This document shows positions 23,701 through 35,700 of a stretch of 64,000 bases of DNA, one piece after another. Source of the stretch: Phyllostachys edulis. Lineage: Eukaryota; Streptophyta; Magnoliopsida; Poales; Poaceae. Numbering within the stretch: the first letter of the stretch is position 1; the number at the start of each line of letters is the position of its first letter. Location of the stretch: the NCBI GenBank assembly GCA_036346405.1, contig CM070563.1, positions 33,779,298 to 33,843,297 on the forward strand. Direction: 5' to 3'. A program made the translations under genes and the position numbers. A model generated the notes under the pieces. It did not search any database. It had not been told where the DNA came from and was given only the letters and a program-made list of their open reading frames with translations.

Positions 23701-26700
23701 TTCTATGTGTGGCATACCATTCAATGTTGCCAGCTCAAGGACCTAGGAGGTTGTGCTTGAGTCTGTGGGGCAATATGGTCCTAGGTATAGGTCGCAACCT
23801 TTTCTTGACTTGAGGCTGCCATTGCTTGAGAAGTCTAAGAAGAAGAAAGATAAGAGAGAAGCATGAGTTGGCTTGGGCTGAATATGGTTGCACACACGTC
23901 TGATGGATGGACTGATTGGAGAGGAAGACACTTGATAAATTTCCTTGTGAACAGTCCAGACGGGACTTTCTTTTTGGATACCGTTAATGCATCAAATGTG
24001 TCAACTGATGCGCGCTTGTTAGCAGGTTTGCTAGAGGAAAAAATTGATGAAATTGGAAGGACCTATGTTGTTCAGATTGTCACGGATAATGGGGTTAACT
24101 TCAAAGCAGCAGGCAAGATTCTAATGCTGAAGATTCCTACTTTATTTTGGACCCCTTGTGCTGCCCACTGCTTGAACCTTATGTTGGAGGGCATTGGGAA
24201 GATTCCAGTGCTCAAGAAGTGCATTACAAATGCAAGACGGGTGACCACATTTATTTACAGACATGGAAGGCTTCTCGATGCCATGAGGGAGGGCAGGGAG
24301 TTCTTGTGAGACCAGCTGCTACTCGATTTGCTACATCATTCCTTACTCTGCGGAGTTTGTTTAAGCACAAGCAAGCTTTTAGGTGTCTCTTTGTTAGTGA
24401 TGATTGGAATATGTCCAGATTGGCAAGCACGGAGGCAGGGAAAAAGGTGACAGAAATTATGCTCTCCACTCAGTTTTGGAATCACAACCTCTTCTCATTG
24501 TGTTGAGAATCGTTGACGGTGATGAGAGGCCAGCAATGGCAGAGGTTGCTGCAGCCATGGATGCTGCTAGGAAGAAGATAAATTACTAGAAAAGGTGAAT
24601 AAAATTATTAACAAGAGGTGGAAAGACCAAATGGAGCAGAAGTTGTATGGTGCTGTGATGTTCTTGAATCCAAATCGGTTTTATGAATTGCAGAAGACTA
24701 ATAAGAGAGAAGTTGGTAGGCTAAGGACAATGCTTAATGATGTGCGAAGATGGTCACTGATGATGATCTTCTAGACAACATAAGTAGGCAAGCTGACCAG
24801 TATGAGTAAGTCAGGCCGTGTCTTTTCAGCTCCAATGGCAATCAGAGAACATCAAAAAAAGAGTCCTCATAAGTACAATGAACTTATAGACATATTTTCT
24901 ATCTTTTCATACATGAAAGCTCTCAGTTCTAACATAGATCACTATACATATGTTCTTTTTAGTGCTTTGGTGGTCCGTGTATGGTAGCCTTGCTCATGAG
25001 CTCCAATCATTTGCAAAGCGTATCATTGGTCTTTATTGTTCAGCCTCTGGGTGTGAGCGCACTTGGAGTGCCTTTATGTTTGTAAGTAACTATCACTACT
25101 ATGTTCTTCATGTAATCATGTCTTTATTTTGTAGCAAGGTATGAAATTTTCCTTTTGCAATTGCAGATCCATACTAAAAAAAGGAACCGGTTAGAGCACA
25201 AAAGGTTGAATAATTTAGTGTACATTCAATACAACCGGAAAATGGTAGCTAGGTTTCAAAAGCTGCGTGAGGAAGGTAGCAACGGCAACCCATTGATCCT
25301 AGAAGAGTTTCAATGGGGCAATGAATGGGTTGACAATAGTAATGAAAAAGTTCATGGTGGTGCTGGGGATGATCTTGCGTGGGCTCATGTTGATGATGCC
25401 GCTGATGCTTCAAGTGCTCTTGAGGGCAGCAATCTTCCAAGGAAAGCTCATGGTGGGCTTATCACTTATTCCCATCGTCATGCAAGGGATGAGCTGGATC
25501 ACAACAGTGAAGAAGAAGCTGAAACTGAAAGTGAAGATGGAGGGGAAGAGGAGTTTGTGGCTGATGATGATGGAGGATGATTTTGGTCTGTCTCCACCGA
25601 CTAGTCTTCATCAAGGTGGTGATGATGGAAACTCAAATGGGGGTCCTCTGGAGTTGGAGGGTCTTGACTTGGACGACATTTGATGGGTCTTTACTATATG
25701 CTTTTGCCACTTGAACTTCTATCAGTTGTTTAATTTCTATTTGGAACTCTATTGTATTGTTGTTAACTTGTTATGTTTTTTTATTCACTTTTGCTCTATT
25801 AGGTTTCATTTTCGTTGCTGTCAATATGTATATTACAATTTACAAGGTTCAAGTTGAGAACAAAAGAGAAAAGACCACATGTGGATGAACATGATACTGC
25901 TACAAGGAATATACGGGTAATTAAGTAAATGGCTTCTTAAATCCATAGTGATTTAATGTATATGTATTGATGTCATGGTTATTAAGGCGGTAAGGCGAGG
26001 CGAGGCGACCCACCCCCCTCACACCTTTTAAGCGCTAAGGTGCGAGGCGAGGCGACGTCTTACACACCTCCTCAGGCGAAGCCATGTAGGATTTGAAAAT
26101 ATAGGATTTGAGGAATCATCTAATATATATTAAGTATTAAGTGATAGTTGTTTTGTTAAGTGATATATATTAAGAAATGCCCAGAACCTTCCCAACTCGC
26201 CTGCTCGCCCGCCGCTTTGCTCTTTTCCCTGCCGACCGAGAGAGGCGCCCGGCCTTCCGCCTCCTCTTTTCCCCCGCCCGTCTCCCCTTTCCATTCTTCT
26301 TCTTCAGTAGGGAAAGAACAGTGAGCGGCCTCCCTCAACGCCACGCCACTGCCGCTTCAGCTTCGCCCGCGGAGATGGGGAAGGTGGGGAAGCAACGCGA
26401 GGAGGTGGCGAGGCGGAGGAGGAGGAAGGAGGCGGCGATGGAGGAGGATGCGGCGCCGACGACGGGGTGCTGGATCCGCCTCTCGAGCCTGGGAGGTGGC
26501 TACATGTCGTTGCGTTCCAAGGTCCTCCCCTCCCCCTCTTCCTTTCCGGCCTTAGCGACGCCTTAGGCCTAAGGCGGGGGCGACGCCTTGCCCCCGGCTG
26601 CGCTTTACCGCTTAGGCGACGCCTTAATAACCATGATTGATGCATGTAAATCTGCATGTGTATTACAAGGATTTGATACTTCTTCAACCACTTTGGAAAC

Positions 26701-29700
26701 TAGCTCTTGGCTGGCTTGATTCTTCATACTTCAACAATAGAAACAATGAGGTAACATGCTCTAAATTTATTGAAGTCGTGCTTATTTCATGATTTGTTTA
26801 ATTTGCTATCATCCAAGGGTGGTATGCTGCAAGTCGATAGGTAGTCGACGACTAGTCAACTAGTCAGCCAGTCTGTCCCTTGGCGACTCGACTTGACTTA
26901 CCGACTTAATAACCTTACAAGTCACTTGGTTAATAGATGTCACCCAGGCAGGTCTGCAATCAAAATTCCCCAACTTTCACCGTTGATACAGACAGAAATA
27001 TCTAGATTGGTCACCTGAAAATGATCTCAGTAGATTTATCACCAAAAGTACTTTCATAGTGTTGTGCTTCCATAATTCTTTGCTAACATGTTACTAACTT
27101 ATTATAAAACATAATGGTCAAAGTAATATACTGGAGACCACACACCATACCAAACTGCGACTCAAGTTTCCTAGGCAGCACAGCAGATGCATAACCAACG
27201 ATTGGAGAAGATAAGTGCATGTGAAAGTAATAAATCCATACCACATCAAATTCTTTTGGGTGGGTGAGCATGTAAACACGAGCATCAGCAAGATGCGGTA
27301 CCACCTTCGAAGATGCAAGACTGCCATTGTGGTTGATATTGTTCTTACAGGCTTCTATAGCTACTGCAGTTAATCAAACAAATGTTTAGAATCACCAAAC
27401 AAAACATAGATTTTTTTCAGAACCGGATACTGTTATGAAAAATCATCTGCAACATTGACACAGAAATATAGTATCATACCTTCATTATTGTCAACAGCTA
27501 TCACTTCCCCAATTCCATCTACCTCAAGGGCATACCGAATGGCTCTTAATCCTGATGCAGCCAAAGCCTGGAAAAATCATGAAGAATATGAAATGAAAGG
27601 ATCGGGATTGTACATGCAAGCACTACTTAGTCAATTAATCTATTTACTCAAAGTTCTAAGATGGTTAGTAGTAAAATCTCCGTAAGGAACTGATCTCCAT
27701 ACAAAATGTAAAAACAAAAGAACTTCGGACCAAATATAGTGCCCTCTATTTATCATAACATATCACAACTTTTATTGCCTTACAGTCTTACCATCATTAT
27801 GTTATGTGGGGAATACCCTACCGTCCCTCTATTTATCATAACATATCACAACTTTTATTGCCTTACAGTCTTACCATCATTATGTTATGTGGGGAATACC
27901 CTACCGTCGACGTGGGCCACGGCATGCACAAGCCAAGGGCGTCGGCCAGCAGTAGCGCACGGCATTATTGCCTAATGCGGCAATTCAAAGACAATAGAGT
28001 TCAAGACGGTTAAGAGATTGAGTTAGTTACGTTCAGATTAGTAGTGTCCTTCTTTAATACGTATTCGTTCCTAATTTAGATATGATTGTTAGGAGATGTA
28101 TGTATTTAAAAGGAGACAACCTAATTAGTTGAGGCAAGCAATCAAGAAATCTTCAATTCCCCAATCTCCTTCTCCTGTCTCTCGAACCCCCTTCAACTAC
28201 CCTGCCGTCGGCCGGTAGCCACCACAGCTCCGGGATGCCGAAACTATCGTCCCAAACCCCCAGTCTACCACAACTACAACCTACGCAATTTGAGTTGTAC
28301 CAATTTGGTATCAGAACCACTACCGATCGCATCAATGCTGGGATCCGACGAAGCCAGCAACGAGATCTCCATGGTGCAACTCATGCAGTCCATTCAAGCG
28401 TTGACAATGCGCATGGAAGGGATGCACCAGCTGATGGGAGATGTTGCTAATCGTCTAACAATCGTCGAGAAGCGTCGCACGGTAGACCTTCCAGGTCTTT
28501 TGCCGCCGCCATCGAGTTCACAACCATGGGCTACTCCGGCAAAAAATTTTGCGCGAGGGACACACGACGTCCACACCATCAACTGCCACCTCCATGCCCG
28601 TTCATCATCAACTCTTTGCCGCCACCACTACCACCCCCAACCACGCCGCAACAGCCTACCCTACCATCCATATCCCCCCACAACAACCTCCTACGTGCCC
28701 ACATACATCCACCTTCCAGCCGCGCCACCCTATCCCCCACCCAATTCCCACCCCTTCCACAAGATCAACACCATAACTACCTTTCGACCACATACCCAAC
28801 ACCCCAACGACCAGATCACGGCAATGCCCTCAGCGTTCTACGATACCACAAGCTAGAATTTCCTACCTATGATGGCAAAGATGATCCCTTGGCATGGATC
28901 AACCATTGTTAGCAATTCTTCCGCGATGAACACACGGTCGAATCACAAGGTGTGGCTGGCATCATATCACCTCACCAACATTGCTCCGCATTGGTATTTC
29001 CAATTGGAGCATGACACGGGCGTACCTTCTTGGTCTCTCCTCAAGGATCTCTGTCAACTTCGGTTTGGACCGCCAATCCGGAGAAATCCCCTTGACGCAT
29101 TGGCTAGGCTACCCTTTACCAACTCAGTCAAGGAGTACATCGACCACTTCCTGGCACTCCAAGTGCTAGTTCAAAGCTTCTACGAGCAGTCATCTAGTCG
29201 AGCAATGGGTACAGGACCCCCTCTGACCAGGTTACCCATCAGGGGACTCCTGAGATTCTAACAACTAGAGAAGTCGTTAGCTATGAGGTTTATGACCAAA
29301 TAAGCTATGTGGCTTTTAATTAATATTTAGGAATTTAATCCTCGTTAGTGGCTTTGATATCGTTCTTGGGACACGATGGCTCTGTGTCACAGCCCCATTT
29401 TCACTTAGTAGATTTAGAATGCATCTCATGAGCATGCATATGATTTTTGGAGCATGTACACAAATTATTGCATTGAAATATTCAAATCAGAGTAAAACTT
29501 ACAACTCAAAATGAAACTCCAAAAGAAAACAGTGTAGATGTTTGTAAAGATCTCTGGAAAATAATTTATTTAAATACTAGAATAATTATCATGAATAAAT
29601 ATAATTTTTCGAGTCCACGACCTTGAGAAAAAATCATACTCAATTCTTAATCATCTTGTGTAAGGGATTTTAAAATAAGTAAATAAATCATGAACAGTGA

Positions 29701-32700
29701 TGTTAGAAAATTTATATGAGTTCTTTGTTATCCCAATAGCTTCACTGAAAAATTTTAGATTTTTCCAAATTTTATTGCTATTTTTAATCATTGGTCAAAG
29801 TAGAGGAGCTTGAATTTCAAAACAAGTCAACTGTGTAGACCTAACCCTAACCAACTTGACTGGACCCAACCCATTCGAAACTGACCGAGTTAGAGCCCGA
29901 CCGCGCCACTTTGCTTGTGCCACTGACGCGCTGGTCCCACCTGTCAGGGTTGTCGACTTCTCCGCAAGCTCTGCCACGCCGCACCGGGCGCAAGCAAGAC
30001 GTGGCGCTGCGCCCATGCGTTGCCGTCCATGCAACGTGACGCCGTTACGCCACCACTGTCGCCATCCAACCAGCAGTCACCATGAGTTGACGACGTCATC
30101 TCCAACTATTGGAGCTCCTCAAAACCCCGTGCTCTCTCTCTCGACCGCTCAAACAAGCTCGGCGATTTCTTTTTCCACACTGAGGTTTATCCTTTCGTTC
30201 CTTCGCCTTTCTTCCACTCTTTGTATGCCATTTTCATTTTGCTAAGTTCAAGCCTTGTCGTGTAGCACAGTAGTGGGAACGTTGGCTTGTCTTCATCGGG
30301 TCCAGAGCGCACCCCGAACGCCGCCACCGTGCCATCTCTATGTCCGGTGAGCTCCTTCCTTTTCCATGTGCGTCATATCATGTTCTAGGGTATGAGAAGT
30401 AAATCCCCTCAATCAATTTCACAAACCATCCATAGGAGCCTCGAGAATTTGGGTTTTCTTCCATTCCGACCGAAAACACCTTCGTCCTCATCTCCGGCCT
30501 GGTAAGCCATTATCCGATTGTTTTCACCCGGAGCATCTACTGGCTATGTTTTGAGTATTCCCGACCATTCTTTGTCCTTACTTTTGCTCAGGTTCTTCTC
30601 TCCACATGGAGCTCACCGCCGCAGCTTCGGGCTCTCATCGCCAGCCAATCACCAAACCTCTCCGTCCATCTTCTTGGTTCTGGTAGGTTCACTGAACCTC
30701 CTAGAGGCTTTTGTGCACATTAGTTCGCTTAATGCATCTTTGGGTTGCGACATGCACTTGAGTCGTAGCTCAATCGCCAGACCTTGCCATCACGTCACCG
30801 CCGTAGACCACCGGAGTTTCCACCACCGGTACTGGTAGGTTCGCAAGAGTCCTAGGATTCCATTTCTATCTTTGGATCGCGCCGCCATGGACCACAGCAC
30901 CGGCAATTCGCCGGGCAAAATCACGGCCATGAGCGCTCTGTTTGGACAAGCACTGTAGCTTGATCATTAGGGAAAATCTTTGTTGTTTAAGGTTAAGTAA
31001 TGATTACTGTCGGAAAAGCCGTCATTAACTACATTCATGATTGGTCATTTGAACGGTTGTGAGTCAATGACACCTAGGGCCCATGAACAGAAAACGAGAG
31101 AGTTATTGAAACCGGATTTTACCGTTAGTCGCTGACAAGCGAGCCTGGGGCCTTAAGTGCACGGTGCGCGTGGCAGTGGACCGCGCACAGCGCTAGTGGA
31201 CCTTCGGTTCATGCACTACGTCATGGACCAGGTCTATGACAGGTGGACCCCACATGTCAGTAGGGTTTTCTCTGGGTTTTAAATGAGAAAGAAAAATACT
31301 ATGCAGTGGACCCCACAAGTCAATGACATGGGCTAGGTTAGTTTTGAGTATAAAAAGTAATTAATACATTTAGAATTCCCGAAATGATTTACTTTTGCAC
31401 TGAAAATGGTTTAAACTTCAAAAATTCATAAGTATTTCATTTTAACTCCAAATTGAGTTAAATTAATTTTGCTAGTTTCCATTTTACTGTACTTTAAATT
31501 GGAATAGGTTGAAACATGTTAGTGTCACCGAAAATTTTGATACTTGAATTAATTATGCACTAATGACATTAACGTTGAAAAATTCATAGAAAATACAAAT
31601 GAACTCCAATTGAACTAAAATTTTCATCTAAAATCATAATCTCAGTACTGTATAATTCTCATGCATATTTGAGCATTTTGAATTTTCTCGGTGTTTATTC
31701 GATAACGTGTTTTCTTAGATCCCGAATTGCCCGAAGAGAGTGAATGAGGCTGAACAAGTGGATTTCCAACAAGGCAAGCATCCTCTTGCATCATGTTGAT
31801 CCTAGATTTTGATAATCTAGTATTTTGAATTGCAATGATACTTGCTTGGATGCTATTTTGATATATCGATAATTTGTGAGTCTAGTTAGCTATATCCTAA
31901 CTCTTACAAGTTATCCTTGATATTTATATACAGCTATGCTTAAGTTAGTTGTCATGTGATGGTATTTATTCTTTATATGAGTGCTTAGCCATGCAAGTTA
32001 GTAGATACGTTAGTTTGGTTGACAGGATTATCTCGTCAATCGTGGGAGACACTGAACAATTGTTACTTTTATGCTTTTGTCCAGATCATCGCATCTGGTT
32101 TTGAGTTAAAATTTGTTCATTTATAACTGATTTTGATCTGGACAAGTGGCTAGTAGTGTGGGTGCCATTGTGCACAAGAATCTGATACCATGGAAAGACT
32201 TGTCTGGATCGTTAAGGACCGAACTTTGGGCTGTCACTCCAAGTACCACTCGTATTTTCGTACGCAGGGTATGGGCAACGCTTGGTTAAGTAAGGGGAGG
32301 ATTTTATTGGATTGGAACACAGGTGGTGTGAGGACAGCATGTGTGCGATCATGTGTTGTTCGTAGGGATCCGGTGCAATTTATAATGTGCAAGGGAGCAC
32401 TATGTTTATTTCCGTTCATTGTATCGGCATTTCCAACATAACTTGCGTGCCCGCTTAGCAAGTTCTATATATAGCTTCTACTGAGTTTGGGGTTCATCTC
32501 TCAAGGGTGACTGAACTCAATAAGATCATCTTGCTGAAAAATACCGAGTCGCGATCTACCCGGCCGACATACCTTAGGAAGTATATCATTATCCGGAGGC
32601 TTACGGGCTGATCGAGTCGTATGGGTAAAGCTGTACTCCCCTGCAGGGAAATTAATCTATTCGAATAGCCGTGTTCACGGTTACGGATGACACTTAGTTC

Positions 32701-35700
32701 GAATGACATCATTGTTAGACTCTCAATTAAAAATTGACATGGGCAACAACTTGGTATCAACATGACAGGTATGTCATGCATTTTAGTTTATCAAAGTGGG
32801 CTGCCACTTTGGGTATTGTTTGATCTAGGTTTATATCATTGTCATTTAAACTCTTTTGTCAAAATTGTGTTTGCTAAATGGCTTTTACAAACTAGAATGT
32901 GTAGGGTTGAAAATTGGTGCTTTTATGCAAAACTTAAGCCACTAAAGCTCTCTTTTGATCAGCCACTATCATGTATAAGTTCCTCTCCTTTGGACACCCT
33001 TTAGCACATGACTTATTTTTATTTTGTGTAAGACTTGCGAGTACCTTTTGTACTCAATTGGATTGTCCATTTGTTTTAGGTGAAGAAGATTACACTCTCG
33101 ATCAATTCGTTAGCGCCAATTTTGGCGACACTAACGAATAATGCTGTTTCTAACCCCACTCAGTTGCCTTTGGGGTTTGGGCACACCTTGCTGGAAATTT
33201 TGGTATATATTACTTGTTTTTTCCGCTGCGTATTTCTCGTGGTCTTTAAATTTGGCCGATCGGCCACTTGCGTAAATTATGGACATAAGTCCTAGTTCGA
33301 TGAGACTTTGTAATATTATGTATGCCTTGTGTGTGACTGTGATCAATGTTGATAGAGATATGTGTGTGTTAACCGCTGATCTTGGGAGGTAACACGGGAC
33401 AAATATCTGAACATTTAAAATGCTATTTGATTCATTTAAGTATGGACTCAGACTGCTGAGAATCGGCTTGGTGCATACGCCAACCAGTGGTATGCGGGTC
33501 GATTGTTTAGTTGTTGTCAACCGGGTCTTCATATTTACATGGATTAAATTGAATTTCAGATCTTGGAGGCTCGAAGTTATTTGCGTATGATCTGGAAGGA
33601 ATAGTTCATATGTAAATAATCGGGGTCCCCACAAAGATGAGCTTCAAAGCCAATGTTCGGCCATGTTACAACAAGGCACCATCCGCTCCAACAGCTTAGC
33701 TTTTTCGTCATCGGTCCTCCTTGTCAAGAAGCATGATGGCACATGGCGTTTTTGAGTTGACTACTACGCCCTCAATGACTTGACCGTTAAAGAAAAATTT
33801 CCGATACCCGTTGTCGACAAACTCATCGACAAGTTATGTGGTGCCTGTTTCTTCTCCAAGCTTGATCTTCTCTCAAGCTACCATCAGGTGTGCATGCACC
33901 TTACGGGTGTGGAGAAGACTGCTTTTCGGACAGGTCATGGCCACTTCGAGTTCTTGGTCATGCCGTTTGGTCTTACCAATGCGTCAGCCACCTTCCAAGT
34001 GTTGATGGACGAGATCCTGTGGCCATATCTTCGCTGTTTTGCTCGTCTTTTTTGACGATATTTTGATTTTCAATTCCTCATGGTCCGAGCATCTGCGACA
34101 CCTATGGACCATCTTATTGCTCATGCGCCAACACCAACACCAACTCTACCCCAAGCGTTCCAAGTGCGTCTTTGGGGATCCATCCATGGCATACCTCGAG
34201 CATGTCATCTCAGCCACCGGGGTCGCCATGGACAAAGACAAGGTGGCAGCCATGAAGACTTAGCCCACACCTCTTTCGGCTAGGGAAGTCCGCGGATTTC
34301 TCGGGCTTGGAGACTACTACGGCAAGTTCATTCACGATTTCGGCATCATCACAATACCGCTCACTAAACTCCTCAAAAAGAAGTCATTCCAATGGTCCGA
34401 CAAAGCCAAAAGTGCCTTTCATGCCCTTAAGGGGACTCTCCACGGCTCCGATTCTCCAACTACCATATTTTTTAGCAAGGCTCATCGTCAAGTGTGACAC
34501 CTCCGGCACAAGTTTTGGTGTTGTGCTACACCAAGGCGCAAGTCCTGTCGCATTCTTCAGTAAACCTATTGCGGTGCGTCATGCTAAACTCGCCGCGTAC
34601 GAACGGGAGCTTATAGGTTTGGTTCACGCGGTCCGACATTGGCACCCATACCTTTGGGGTCGTATCTTCGTCGTCCACACCAACCACTACAGTTTGAAGT
34701 TTCTCCTGGATCCTCCACGATACCTCAACATCAATGGGTGAGCAAATTATTCAGCTACAACTTTACGGTGGAATACCAACCCGATCGACTCAACACCGTG
34801 GCGACGCGATCTCTCGACGAAACGCAGAGCATGCCTCGACATGTGCACTCAATGATCTACGTCTCGAAGTTGCATCCTCCACCGAGCTACAGGACATCTG
34901 AGCCAAGCTTCAGTCCAGTGACTTAGGTGTGCCTTGGTCCATGGCTGACAGTCTTCTAATGCGCAATGGGTGCATTCTTGTCTGGGCATCTGTTACGGAC
35001 TCTTTCGTGGGAACACATTATACTCGCCGAAATAGAGTAGGAGATAGCAATGTTTAAATATAGAAAGTTACAGATAGAAAGCAGTAGTTTGTATTCGTTT
35101 ACAATCCGAGTAGAACTCTCAGCTCTCAATATATAAAGAGCACGAGTCTTGTAATAGAGACAGGCATTATGAATCAATACAAAGTAGCTTCTCCCAAGTT
35201 CTTCTTCCTTTATATCTAATTCTGGCTTCTCACCCATATCATCTTCGTTCTTCATCGAGAGGAGCTCCGGTTCCTAACAAATTGGTATCAGAGACACCGA
35301 TCCCGCCCACCATGCCGCCCAAGCACGATTCCACGTCCGACACCTGGCTTGATGGATTGGAACAAACCCAATCCGAGCTTCTCCAGGCCATCACCAACAT
35401 CCAGACTACAAATGATTAACGATTTCGTGAACAGCAGCTAGCCTCGGATCAGCGCATAGACAATCTAGCCAAAGAAATGCGACAGATGTTCGAAGCTCTA
35501 CAGGGCTTGCCGACCGTGTCTTCCACGACGACTCCACTCGGGACAATGGCCACCGTGCAAAACGGCACAGGCCTACCGCCTTTGCGAGCGTCTATCGACG
35601 CAGCGCCCGTGGCACCTCTCGACACTCGGTATCCGCCGAACACACGACACGACAATCCCAGGATCCCGGGTGGCTCCGACCGCCCTTTTTTTCTGAGAGA

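Larger units (their letters stand above)
14932..26917 (+). mobile_element. hAT DNA transposon, autonomous type but decayed and heavily invaded
   Basis: The left terminus CAGTGTTATCTAGTCG (14932) pairs with TAAGGTTATTAAGTCG read inward from 26917. An 8-bp imperfect target duplication flanks it (CAAGTAAG at 14924-14931, CAAGTCAC at 26918-26925, 6 of 8 equal). Both ends carry repeated GACTAGTCGACT-like subterminal motifs. The transposase gene lies at 23197-25580. The element sits in TRM1 intron 5. Without its passengers it would be roughly 4 kb. Confidence 0.8.

Noticed and set aside
29385..33628. Complete nested element instead of a solo LTR
   Set aside because: No LTR pair, PBS or protein motif was found inside. 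A single long LTR-like block fits better, though its target duplication is missing.
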